DNA of 64,000 nucleotides from Mallotus nudiflorus (GCA_947683625.1 CANTUR010000644.1:609501-673500); one strand, 5' to 3'; shown: positions 36,445 through 46,455, counted from the first letter of the stretch. Numbers and translations are program-made. The notes: generated by a model from the sequence alone, not told the origin.

Positions 36445-38044
36445 TGTCACGACCCGAACCCGAGGGCACGTGACCGGCACTAAGGAATGGGTAAGCATAA
36501 GGCCCCCGAAACCCGTAGTAAGCCTAAAGGAAAAACAGAAAATAAAACCATTCACACATTAAACTTTACTTTAAAACAAAACACATTATCAAACTGATTT
36601 TTCTCAGAATACACAAATTCATCTGCTTAAATAATAATGTATTTCAACATCTCATATTATAAATCAGAGAATCTTATACGCAAGTGTGGTTATACACAAA
36701 TAAATTACATAATTATGTTTAAACCATACAAATCTGTAATACATATACTACTGCAGCAACCTAGATTAGTATACAGTACAGCTTATAATGACCTACATAA
36801 AATTGCCGGTGAAGAAGAAATCCGGCGTAGAGGTAGTCTGAGGTCGAACTCCCAAGCTCCTGAAAAAAATAAATTGAGGGGAATCAGACCTCACTGAGTA
36901 AGTTAATAAAAGAGCTGTACGGTTTGAAAACTATATATATATTTATAGTGAAAATATTTTATAATATATAAGTATAGCTTTTGGAAAATCTCGGTAGAAC
37001 CCTAAACCCAAGTCTAATCGACCAACTGGGCTCACTTATTCCAACTAGACTACCGGTCCCCGAGAGCAAGGGCATCAACCGAGGCACCAAGCCGTAGTCA
37101 TTCACTTAATCCAATTATATGGTTCTGGCGGTCCCCGAGAGCTAAGGCATCAACCGAGGCACCCATCCTAGACCATTATTGACTTTCCAAATCACTGGCG
37201 GTCCCCGAGAGCAAAGGCATCTACCGAGGCACCCGTTCCAGTTTAACATTCATCAATCATACAGTTATCGGATCCATCTCTCAATCTCTACCATGTGCAC
37301 ATAGTCCTGGTGAAGCCCACCAGGTAGCTCATTCTACCAAAATTTCTCAAAATCGATTTAAAATAAATAAAATGCGTTTAAAGCTTAAATAACAACGTTA
37401 ATTAAATAAGCCATATAATTAATATTAAAATATGAGCGCACGCATTGGCTAATTAAAACCCACGCACAGATCATTTTTATCGACTTACAGGATGAATGTG
37501 AAGGCTGACGACCACGCGTCTGCCTCGGCCTCACGGCTTCTGCTCCGAGATGATCTAAAGGAAAATGATAATAGTCGACCTTTAAAATATGACTATGGAA
37601 TCGAAACCAAAAAAAATCAACAAAGCAATGAAATTCCAAACTGACTCGATAGACAGGATTTAACCTAATTAACGGTAGAAATTTTACGGATATCACGTTT
37701 TACGAGAAAATCTACCGAAATTTCGGCAGAGTCTCCTCTGTAAAACGGACATCTCTCTACCAAAGGTAGAGCCAGACCTGCATAGAAAAATGCACTTCTA
37801 ATTCCAAAACCATTCACACTCGAGTCGGGCTCCCAAAAATACAATTTGCCCCGACCGAGATCACAACTCAAATAAAGTATCAAAAATTAATAATATTTGT
37901 TTCTTAAATACATATATCACATACATACATACTAGAATAGATGAAAATTATACAAAATCTCCATTATTTAAAATTGAGCAATCCAATTTGTATTCCAATC
38001 ATATTAAAATTATAATTATAGCCCAAATTAAAACTAGTGCAATG

Positions 38045-38083
<39 letters not shown>

Positions 38084-38905
38084 GAATTTGATATTCAAAA
38101 TTTACACTACTTAGGAAATTATGTCAATTAATTTATAAAAATTATCTAAACCCTTTAATTATTAATAAAACTAATTAAAATATATATATTTATCATATTA
38201 GTGTAAAATTACTTTTTTTTTTTTGACAATAATTTCCAAAAATTTACATAAACACCAATTATATACCTAAAATTTATAAAATCTATAATTAACTCCATAA
38301 TTTTCTAGAACATCAATACCTCACAAATAATTAACACTAATTAACCTAATTACTATTTAACTCAAATAACAATTAACCAAACAACTAATAACTAAATAAA
38401 ATCACATAAAAATTCAAATAAAAATTCTGAAAAAATAACACACATTTACTAAAATTAACATCAACTCTTTTTTTTTTATTTAAAATACTAAACAACCTCA
38501 CATAGCTAAAGAAAACTACCAAACTACCCGGATCAAAGAAAGGAAGAAGAGATCGGTGAGCATGACTTACTGTCGAGCTTGAAGGGCTGGGGAAGGGAAG
38601 CTTATTGTTGTCGGAAAGAATGGAGAAGAAGGAGCAGCAAGTTGCAGCTGAGAGGCAGCACCGGAAGTGGGGACAGGAACTGGACAGAGTTGGATGGGTA
38701 GCTATCGCGCGAGGAAGGAGAGTTGGCTGCCAGGCGAGAAGAGAAGAAGAAGAACAATCAGCAGCAGCAGAGAGGGCTGGGTGAGGATGGTGAGTAAGGG
38801 AGGAAGACGGGGGATGGGGCTGAGGTCGGGAACCTCTGCTGCTCTCTGCTCTATTTTTTTTTTATCTCCCTTATTTTCCGGTTTTGGGTCACTACTATAT
38901 GTATA

Positions 38906-38971
<66 letters not shown>

Positions 38972-39108
38972 CTATTAATTTATATAATTATACATATATG
39001 TGTATAGGCAATAATTGGTATGTATACATATACTACATACATATATACATATACACTAGCTATTTTAATGCACACACCTAAAATAATACTTAACCTTAAA
39101 ATTATATT

Positions 39109-39152
<44 letters not shown>

Positions 39153-39258
39153 CAAAGGATAGCAAAATAATTAACAATTGCATCATGTAATTAAAAATTA
39201 TTTATTAACACTACAATTTCAAAAATTACTTTATTTAATTAAAATATAGGGTATTACA
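36445..39258 (-). repeat. 3' LTR of the chromovirus
   Basis: 2814 bp. Leader-like signals on the minus strand: GTAAGT (GT at 38569-38570), TTTTCTATGCAG (AG 37778-37779), hairpin CTCTACC/GGTAGAG next to it, GTAAGT near 37487, hairpin 37306-37324 (stem CCTGGTG/CACCAGG), tandem CCCCGAGAGC units at about 37056, 37133 and 37199, and TTTTTTCAG near 36860. Its TA tracts at 38910-38967 and 39113-39149 are far longer than in the sister LTR. Confidence 0.95.
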
Positions 39259-39272
39259 GTCTCTCCTCCTTA
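39259..39272 (-). other. Polypurine tract of the chromovirus
   Basis: On the minus strand a purine-rich AAGGAGGAGAGAC directly precedes the TGTAATACCC start of the 3' LTR, the place where plus-strand synthesis is primed. Confidence 0.85.
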
Positions 39273-39323
39273 TATGAATTCGTCCTCGAATTCAAGAAAA
39301 GAAAGAAAAGGGGAATTACAAAG

Positions 39324-40640
39324 CTAAGAAGAAAAGAGATACGGGAACGAAACTCGCATCTCAGCTTCCGTTTCCCAGGTGCAATCTTCTGCAGAATGGT
39401 TACTCCATAACACCTTCACCATCGGTATCTCCTTAGTCCGCAGCTGTCGGATTTGACGATCCACAATCGCCAATGGGTACTCCTCGTAAGTCAAATCGTT
39501 GCTAAGCTCTACGGCTTGAGGTCGCAACACGTGAGACGGATCAGGGACGTATTTTCTAAACATGGAAACATGAAACACAGGATGGATTCTCGATAGCTCT
39601 GGTGGTAACACTAGCCTATATGCCACTTCACCCACTCTAGACCGAATCTCAAACGGTCCAATGTATCTGGGAGCTAGCTTACCCTTCTTGCCAAATCTCA
39701 TAACTCCTTTCATTGGAGACACCTTCAGGAACACCATGTCTCCAACCATGAAGGATACATCCTTCCTCCTGGGGTCAGCGTAGCTCTTCTGTCTACTAAA
39801 GGCTGTCTTCAATCGTTGCTGTATAATGGGGACTTTCTCTGAAGTGATCTGCACTAACTCTGGTCCCGTTAACTGCCTCTCACCAATCTCCCAACATAAA
39901 GGTGATCTACACTTCCTACCATATAGTGCCTCGTACGGGGCCATCTCAATGCTAGCATGATAGCTGTTATTATAAGCAAACTCAATCAGTGGCAAGTGGA
40001 AATCCCATTGTCCTCCAAAATCCATTACACACATCCTCAGCATATCTTCTAACGTCTGGATGGTCCTCTCTGACTGACCATCTGTCTGAGGATGGAAGGC
40101 CGTACTGAAATCCAATCTGATACCCAAGGCCTTGTGTAATTCTTGCCAAAAGACTGAGGTAAAGGTGGCTCCTCTATCCGACACTATGCTCACAGGTAGT
40201 CCATGTAGACAAACAATCCTACTGACATAAAGTCTTGCCAGTCTATCAGTAGAGTACGTCTTCTTTATAGGTAGAAAGTGTGCTGACTTAGTCAACCTGT
40301 CAACAATCACCCAAATAGCGTCATAACCTCCAGTAGTTCGAGGTAGTCCAGTCACAAAATCGATGGCTATCATATCCCATTTCCATTCAGGAATTGGCAT
40401 AGGTTGCAATAGTCCCGAGGGTCTCTGATGTTCAAGCTTTACTTGCTGGCAAGTCAAGCACCTGGATATAAAATCTGTAATATCCTTCTTCATTCCATTC
40501 CACCAGTATGTATCCTTCAAATTATGATACATCTTGGTAGAACCCGGATGAACACTATATGCAGAAAAATGTGCTTCTTCCATAATCTCCTTCCTCAAGT
40601 CATCAACATTTGGCACACAAATCCTAGTGCCCAACCGCAA
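39324..40640 (-). CDS. Chromovirus integrase and chromodomain (C-terminal part of pol, split by a stop)
   Basis: 438 codons continuing the pol frame after the TAA at 40683-40685; the first Met shown is internal. Integrase zinc region is at residues ~24-64 (HFSAYSVH...CLTC). The core Asp, Asp and Glu are at about 94 (AIDFVTG), 155 (VSDRGATF) and 191 (HPQTDGQSERT). A GPY/F-like module follows (about 320-350: APRYIGPFEIRSRVGEVAYR). The last ~55 residues form a chromodomain (EYPLAIVDRQIRQLRTKEIP, VKVLWSNHSAEDCTWETE), which in chromoviruses directs integration to heterochromatin. The reading frame itself is intact to the natural stop at 39324. Confidence 0.93.
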   Translation of the reverse strand: MRLGTRICVPNVDDLRKEIMEEAHFSAYSVHPGSTKMYHNLKDTYWWNGMKKDITDFISRCLTCQQVKLEHQRPSGLLQPMPIPEWKWDMIAIDFVTGLPRTTGGYDAIWVIVDRLTKSAHFLPIKKTYSTDRLARLYVSRIVCLHGLPVSIVSDRGATFTSVFWQELHKALGIRLDFSTAFHPQTDGQSERTIQTLEDMLRMCVMDFGGQWDFHLPLIEFAYNNSYHASIEMAPYEALYGRKCRSPLCWEIGERQLTGPELVQITSEKVPIIQQRLKTAFSRQKSYADPRRKDVSFMVGDMVFLKVSPMKGVMRFGKKGKLAPRYIGPFEIRSRVGEVAYRLVLPPELSRIHPVFHVSMFRKYVPDPSHVLRPQAVELSNDLTYEEYPLAIVDRQIRQLRTKEIPMVKVLWSNHSAEDCTWETEAEMRVSFPYLFSS

Positions 40641-40682
40641 TATACCTTCCCTGTCAATTACAAAGTCCCGTGACTGCCCTTG

Positions 40683-42761
40683 TTACACTTCATACATGAT
40701 TCTCTGCAATTGGGGGTCTCTGCTCTGGGCTGCTTTAACTCGATCCAAGTATACTGATCGTACACTGAATTGAGCTAAAAGGCACTTTCGGGTAACTTCC
40801 ATCTGCAACCCCTGGTCAATCAATCCATGTAACTCTTTAATAATGGGCTTCCTCTCTGTGCTAATATGGGCAAGGCTGCCTGCAGATTTTCTACTCAAGG
40901 CATCCGCAACAACATTCGCCTTGCCTGGATGGTATAAAATGGAGCAACCATAATCCTTAAGGAGTTCCATCCATCTCCTCTGCCTCAGATTCAAGTCCCT
41001 CTGCTGGAAAATATATTTCAAGCTCTTATGATCTGTGTATATCTCACACGTCACTCCGTATAAGTAATGCCTCCATATTTTCAAAGCGAACACCACGGCT
41101 GCCATCTCTAAGTCGTGAGTAGGATAGTTCTGCTCGTGCTTCTTCAACTGCCTCGAAGCATAAGCAATCACTTGGCCATGTTGCATCAACACACAACCCA
41201 ATCCTACTCTGGAAGCATCACAATACACTGTATAACCTTCATTCCCAGAGGGTAAAGTTAGAATTGGTGTCGACGTCAACAAGTTCTTCAATAATTGAAA
41301 ATGCTCTTCGCATTTGTCCGTCCATACAAACTTAACATTCTTCTGGGTCAACCTTTTCAAAGGTGCAGCAATTCTAGAGAAGTCCTTCACAAATCTTCTG
41401 TAATAACCTGCTAGACCCAGGAAACTCCGTACTTCCTTAACTGTAGTCGGCCTTGACCACTCTGTAATAGCCTCTATCTTCTTAGGGTCCACCTGTATGC
41501 CATCTCGAGAAACCACGTGGCCTAGAAATGCCACTTGATACAACCAGAACTCGCACTTTGAAAATTTGGCATACAACCTGTGCTCCCTTAAAGTCTGAAG
41601 TACTCTTCTCAGATGCATCACATGTTCAGCTTCACTCTTGGAATAAACCAAGATATCGTCAATGAAAACTATCACAAATCGATCCAAGTATGGCCTGAAT
41701 ACCCGATTCATCAAGTCCATAAAGACTGCTGGAGCATTAGTCAACCCAAAGGACATCACTAAAAACTCGTAATGGCCATATCTTGTTCGAAAAGCTGTCT
41801 TGGACTCATCACCTCTTCTGATTCTCAACTGATGATACCCAGACCTCAGATCTATTTTAGAGAAGCATATAGCACCTTGAAGTTGATCAAACAGATCATC
41901 GATCCTTGGAAGTGGGTACTTGTTCTTGATGGTGACTTTATTCAACTGCCTGTAGTCGATACAAAGTCGAAGGCTACCATCTTTCTTCTTCACAAACAAC
42001 ACCGGAGCACCCCAAGGCAATGTACTAGGTCTGATGAAACCCTTATCAAGCAACTCCTGTAACTGCTCTTTCAGCTCTTGCAGTTCAGCTGGTGCCATTC
42101 TGTAAGGTGGCATAGAAATAAGATCCGTACCATGTATGACATCGATACAGAACTCTATCTCTCTGTCTGGTGGTAATCTTGGTAATTCTTCAGGAAAGAC
42201 ATCCGAAAATTCACACACCACTGGCACCTGTTCAATTGCCACATTCTCCTTCTCAACATCTCTTACCATTGCCAAGTATCCCTGACAACCCCTTCTAAGC
42301 ATCTTTCGAGCTGTAATGACAGAAATAAGATTATGAGGCATGGAGCTCTTTTCACCTTTGAAACAGAATTCTTCTTCACCTGGAATCCTGAACACCACTT
42401 CTTTCTCTCTACAATTCACAAAGGCATAATACTTCGACAACCAATCCATGCCCAGAATGACATCGAATTCCAATACGTCGAGCAATACTAAGTTCGCCAA
42501 TAGTTCTCTACCATCAACTGCCATCGGACACGAAGGAAAGAAAACATCTGTCTCTAACTCGACACTAAGAGGAGTCGAAACAGATAGAGGAAAGGACAAC
42601 CTAGAAGGCTGCCACTCGATTCTCGAAGCGAACACAGGAGAAATGAAGGAATGTGAAGCACCGGGATCAAACAACACTCTAGCATCGCATGCACAGACTG
42701 AGAGAATACCTGCTACCATTGCATTCGAAGTCTGAGCATCCTGTGGTGTCAAAGTGAACAC
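40683..42761 (-). CDS. Chromovirus protease, reverse transcriptase and RNase H (middle of pol)
   Basis: 692 open codons between the TAG at 42768-42770 and the TAA at 40683-40685; the apparent GTG start at 42759-42761 is not a true start. Protease active site FDPGASHSFI is at residues 31-40 (D-P-G in place of D-S-G, a variant seen in plant gypsy proteins). RT spans about 220-430: CIDYRQLNKVTIKNKYPLPR at 267-286, FSKIDLRSGYHQL at 300-312, MSFGLTNAP, and the catalytic FIDD at 366-369. RNase H begins near 508, with catalytic Asp 515 (YCDAS), Glu 552 (DLEMAAV) and Asp 577 (YTDHKSL), and ends at VVADALSRK near 625. The TAA falls in the RNase H-integrase linker. All catalytic residues look preserved. 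Confidence 0.93.
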   Translation of the reverse strand: MFTLTPQDAQTSNAMVAGILSVCACDARVLFDPGASHSFISPVFASRIEWQPSRLSFPLSVSTPLSVELETDVFFPSCPMAVDGRELLANLVLLDVLEFDVILGMDWLSKYYAFVNCREKEVVFRIPGEEEFCFKGEKSSMPHNLISVITARKMLRRGCQGYLAMVRDVEKENVAIEQVPVVCEFSDVFPEELPRLPPDREIEFCIDVIHGTDLISMPPYRMAPAELQELKEQLQELLDKGFIRPSTLPWGAPVLFVKKKDGSLRLCIDYRQLNKVTIKNKYPLPRIDDLFDQLQGAICFSKIDLRSGYHQLRIRRGDESKTAFRTRYGHYEFLVMSFGLTNAPAVFMDLMNRVFRPYLDRFVIVFIDDILVYSKSEAEHVMHLRRVLQTLREHRLYAKFSKCEFWLYQVAFLGHVVSRDGIQVDPKKIEAITEWSRPTTVKEVRSFLGLAGYYRRFVKDFSRIAAPLKRLTQKNVKFVWTDKCEEHFQLLKNLLTSTPILTLPSGNEGYTVYCDASRVGLGCVLMQHGQVIAYASRQLKKHEQNYPTHDLEMAAVVFALKIWRHYLYGVTCEIYTDHKSLKYIFQQRDLNLRQRRWMELLKDYGCSILYHPGKANVVADALSRKSAGSLAHISTERKPIIKELHGLIDQGLQMEVTRKCLLAQFSVRSVYLDRVKAAQSRDPQLQRIMYEV

Positions 42762-42899
42762 TCGAGCCTAACCACGACCTGCCTGCTAAGAAGTGGAAGG
42801 CTGCGTAAAACCATGTCCGCTAGGTCTACCAACTGAACCTCGACCCTACTGACTCATAGGCTGAGGTGGTCTCTGCTGTGGCTGTGTGGGTGCTCGATA
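42762..42899 (-). other. Gag-protease linker with four TAG codons in 135 bp
   Basis: The frame connecting gag and protease is Gln- and Pro-rich and open except for TAG at 42900-42902, 42846-42848, 42786-42788 and 42768-42770. Each lies beside or among CAG glutamine codons, so each fits one C-to-T change. No frameshift is present between gag and pol. Confidence 0.85.
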
Positions 42900-44141
42900 C
42901 TACTGAGGCATCGGATAGTAAGGCTGAGCTACTGAGGAAGACGAACCCTGAACGTACTGTGGCTGGTATCCGGAGTAGGGACAAGCTCTGGCAAGGTGTC
43001 CAACTTGCCCACACCTAAAGCAAGTGCCCGTCAACATATGACACGGGCCCTGATGAAATCGTCCATAACTCGCGCAAACACTAGCTCCAGACCCAGAACT
43101 ACTCTGCCCACTACTGCTACTACTAACTCCTACACCGAATCTGTGACTCCTGCTGGTTCTCCTATTTGAAGCATATCCATGTCGGCCAACTCTGTGAGTC
43201 CTGGACCTCCTACCACTCTGCTGAGAACTACCCGCAGCCTGCTGACTCGAACTGCCGATGTGAAATGCTGGCTGTTGGTACCCGGGAGCTACACCATATC
43301 CATTGGCCCCGACCATATAAGGATCTATCATAGTGCCCTGGCGAATATGTCGCCTCTCTATAAAATGGGCCTCCTCAATCACACTCTCTAGGGTGCGGTC
43401 CTCGGTACGCATACCAACAAAAGTGGGTCCTAATCCAGTAACATACAGCTCCACTGCTCTGTAAGGGTCCCTCCTGATATCTTCTACATGTCGGGACAGC
43501 CTATTAAACTCTCTGGTATAATCCTCCACTGACCTATCGCCTCTAGTGATGTGGAGTAGCTGCCACCTGTAGGCATCTCTGGTGGCTGGAGGACAGAAAA
43601 ATCTCAAAAAGCGGTCCTTAAATTCTAGCCAAGTCAGCTCGTGCATCGATGGCTGAATCGACTGCATAAACCAATCCTGAGCAGCCGCCTGCACCGACAA
43701 CTCCACAATCATAATCCTCAGATAATCCGTGTGCCCAATCCTGGTGCGTGCCTCAATCGCATTAACGAAGTCTAAGGCATCACCCGTACCGTCGAAAGAA
43801 ACTCTATCGATCCGAGAGTAAAGAAGGGCTGCTTCAGTGTCTGACATCCCCTGGTTCCTTTGCTGAAGCATCTGCTGTACAAGGGGCATCACCTGATTCA
43901 ATGCTGCTAGACCCTGATTAATCCCTGCCAGTCCAGCTGCAAAGGCTGTGGGGTCAACCGCTGGGGCTTCAGGCTCGACTGGCTGCTGATCAGGAATCTC
44001 AGCTGCGGCTACCCTGGCTCGACCTCTACCTCTACCTCTGCCCCTACGACGTGGAGCAGGAAGGGGAGCCTCATCGTGCACAGACTGCTCATCTAGCCTA
44101 AGGGTCGGATCAGCATCTGGGTCGGTACGCACACGCCTCAT
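42900..44141 (-). CDS. Chromovirus Gag (capsid and nucleocapsid)
   Basis: 413 codons from ATG at 44139-44141, about 155 bp after the PBS, to TAG at 42900-42902. Gag forms the virus-like particle that packages element RNA. The N-terminus is basic (RRRGRGRGRGRARV, about 33-46). The retrotransposon gag domain is at about 140-260 (WLEFKDRFLRFFCPPATRD, LLHITRGDRSVEDYTREFNR, YVTGLGP). One zinc knuckle, CFRCGQVGHLARAC (CX2CX4HX4C), lies near 375-390 and should bind RNA. A Ser/Gln-rich linker precedes it. The stop ends Gag just before the position where the frame should read on into protease. I chose the first ATG because it opens the conserved frame. Confidence 0.93.
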   Translation of the reverse strand: MRRVRTDPDADPTLRLDEQSVHDEAPLPAPRRRGRGRGRGRARVAAAEIPDQQPVEPEAPAVDPTAFAAGLAGINQGLAALNQVMPLVQQMLQQRNQGMSDTEAALLYSRIDRVSFDGTGDALDFVNAIEARTRIGHTDYLRIMIVELSVQAAAQDWFMQSIQPSMHELTWLEFKDRFLRFFCPPATRDAYRWQLLHITRGDRSVEDYTREFNRLSRHVEDIRRDPYRAVELYVTGLGPTFVGMRTEDRTLESVIEEAHFIERRHIRQGTMIDPYMVGANGYGVAPGYQQPAFHIGSSSQQAAGSSQQSGRRSRTHRVGRHGYASNRRTSRSHRFGVGVSSSSSGQSSSGSGASVCASYGRFHQGPCHMLTGTCFRCGQVGHLARACPYSGYQPQYVQGSSSSVAQPYYPMPQ

Positions 44142-44296
44142 TCTGAAAGGAAGACAAGGAAAATTGAATTCAAAACGGGGTAAGAATATTTAAAGCAACG
44201 CGGAATTAGATACAAGAACATCTCAAAGACAATTATCGATCCTAAAGCTGCAGTAGTTACATAGAAAGACAGACATAGACAATTAATCGAACTTAT

Positions 44297-44308
44297 GCTC
44301 TGATACCA
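44297..44308 (-). other. Chromovirus primer-binding site (initiator tRNA-Met)
   Basis: On the minus strand TGGTATCAGAGC, a perfect 12-base match to the 3' end of initiator tRNA-Met, begins four bases after the 5' LTR end. Confidence 0.95.
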
Positions 44309-44727
44309 ACTTTGTCACGACCCGAACCCGAGGGCACGTGACCGGCACTAGGGAATGGGTAAGCATAAGGCCCTCGAAACCCGTAGTAAGCCTAAAGGAA
44401 AAAAAGAAAATAAAACCATTCACACATTAAACTTTACTTTAAAACAAAACACATTATCAAACTAATTTTTCTCATAATACACAAATTCATCTGCTTAAAT
44501 AATAATGTATTTCAATATCTCATATTATAAATCAGAGAATCTTATACGCAAGCGTGGTTATACACAAATAAATTACATAATTATGTTTAAACCATACAAA
44601 TCTGTAATACATATACTACTGCAACAACCTAGATTAGTACACAGTACAGCTTATAATGACCTACATAAAATTGTCGGTGAAGAAGAAATCCGGCGTAGAG
44701 GTAGTCTGAGGTCAAACTCCCAAGCTC

Positions 44728-45368
44728 CTGAAAAAAATAAATTGAGGGGAATCAGACCTCACTGAGTAAGTCAATAAAAGAGCTGTACGGTTTGAAAACC
44801 TTTTTGAAAACTATATATATATTTATAGTGAAAATATTTTATAATATATAAGTATAGCTTTTGGAAAATCTCGGTAGAACCCTAAACCCAAGTCTAATCG
44901 GCCAACTGGACCCACTTATTCCAACTAGACTACCAGTCCCCGAGAGCAAGGGCAACAACCGAGGCACCAAGCTGTAGTCATTCACTTAATCCAATTATAT
45001 GGTTCTAGCGGTCCCCGAGAGCTAAGGCATCAACCGAGGCACCCATCCCAGTCCATTATTGACTTTCCAAATCACTGGCGGTCCCCGAGAGCAAAGGCAT
45101 CTACCGAGGCACCCGTTCCAGTTTAACATTCATCAATCATACAATTATCGGATCCATCTCTCAATCTCTACCATGTGCACATAGTCCTAGTGAAGCCCAC
45201 CAGGTAGCTCGTTCTACCAAAATTTCTCAAAATCGATTTAAAATAAATAAAATGTGTTTAAAGCTTAAATAACAACGTTAATTAAATAAGCCATATAATC
45301 AATATTAAAATATGAGCGCACGCATTGGCTAATTAAAACCCACGCACAGATCATTTTTATCGACTTAC
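44728..45368 (-). promoter_or_regulatory. Putative leader intron (last) in the 5' LTR
   Basis: Bounded on the minus strand by CCT|GTAAGTCG and ATTTTTTTCAG|GAG. It contains the tandem CCCCGAGAGC units and the covarying hairpin. Equivalent boundaries are found in the other gypsy LTRs. Inferred from sequence only. Confidence 0.45.
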
Positions 45369-45658
45369 AGGATGAATGTGAAGGCTGACGACCACGCGTC
45401 TGCCTCGGCCTTACGGCTTCTGCTCCGAGATGATCTAAAGGAAAATAATAATAGTCGACCTTTAAAATATGACTATGGAATCGAAACCAAAAAAAAATCA
45501 TCAAAGCAATGAAATTCCAAACTGACTCGATAGACAGGATTTAACCTAATTAACGGTAGAAATTTTACGAATATCACGTTTTACGAGAAAATCTACCGAA
45601 ATTTCGACAGAGTCTCCTCTGTAAAACGGACATCTCTCTACCAAAGGTAGAGCCAGAC

Positions 45659-45925
45659 CTGCATAGAAAAATGCACTTCTAATTCCAAAACCATTCACAC
45701 TCGAGTCGGGCTCCCAAAAATACAATTTGCCCCGACCGAGATCACAACTCAAATAAAGTATCAAAAATTAATAATATTTGTTTCTTAAATACATATATCA
45801 CATACATATATACTAGAATAGATGAAAATTATACAAAATCTCCATTATTCAAAATTGAGCAATCAAATTTGTATTCCAATCATATTAAAATTATAATTAT
45901 AGCCCAAATTAAAACTAGTGCAATG

Positions 45926-45968
<43 letters not shown>

Positions 45969-46455
45969 GAATTTGATATTCAAAATTTACACTACTTAGG
46001 AAATTATGTCAATTAATTTATAAAAATTATCTAAACCCTTTAATTATTAATAAAACTAATTAAAATATATATATTTATCATATTAGTGTAAAATTACTTT
46101 TTTTTTTTTGACAATAATTTCCAAAAATTTACATAAACACCAATTATATACCTAAAATTTATAAAATCTATAATTAACTCCATAATTTTCTAGAACATCA
46201 ATACCTCACAAATAATTAACACTAATTAACCTAATTACTATTTAACTCAAATAACAATTAACCAAACAACTAATAACTAAATAAAATCACATAAAAATTC
46301 AAATAAAAATTCTGAAAAAATAACACACATTTACTAAAATTAACATCAACTCTTTTTTTTTTATTTAAAATACTAAACAACCTCACATAGCTAAAGAAAA
46401 CTACCAAACTACCCGGATCAAAGAAAGGAAGAAGAGATCGGTGAGCATGACTTAC
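45659..46455 (-). promoter_or_regulatory. Putative leader intron 1 in the 5' LTR
   Basis: Bounded on the minus strand by CAG|GTAAGT-like (actually ACA|GTAAGT) and TTTTCTATGCAG|GT, AT-rich inside (about 800 bp) and GC-rich upstream. The same donor and acceptor positions occur in nearly all other LTR copies in the window (see the findings). Inferred from sequence only. Confidence 0.5.

Noticed and set aside
36637..36897. 86-codon frame present in both chromovirus LTRs (also 44505-44765)
   Set aside because: Two nearly identical LTRs share any frame. It is antisense to the element and is not kept in older copies.
41772..42735. Plus-strand frames opposite pol (41772-42062, 42448-42735) and opposite gag (43179-43391)
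   Set aside because: Shadow frames antisense to well-supported retroelement coding sequence.
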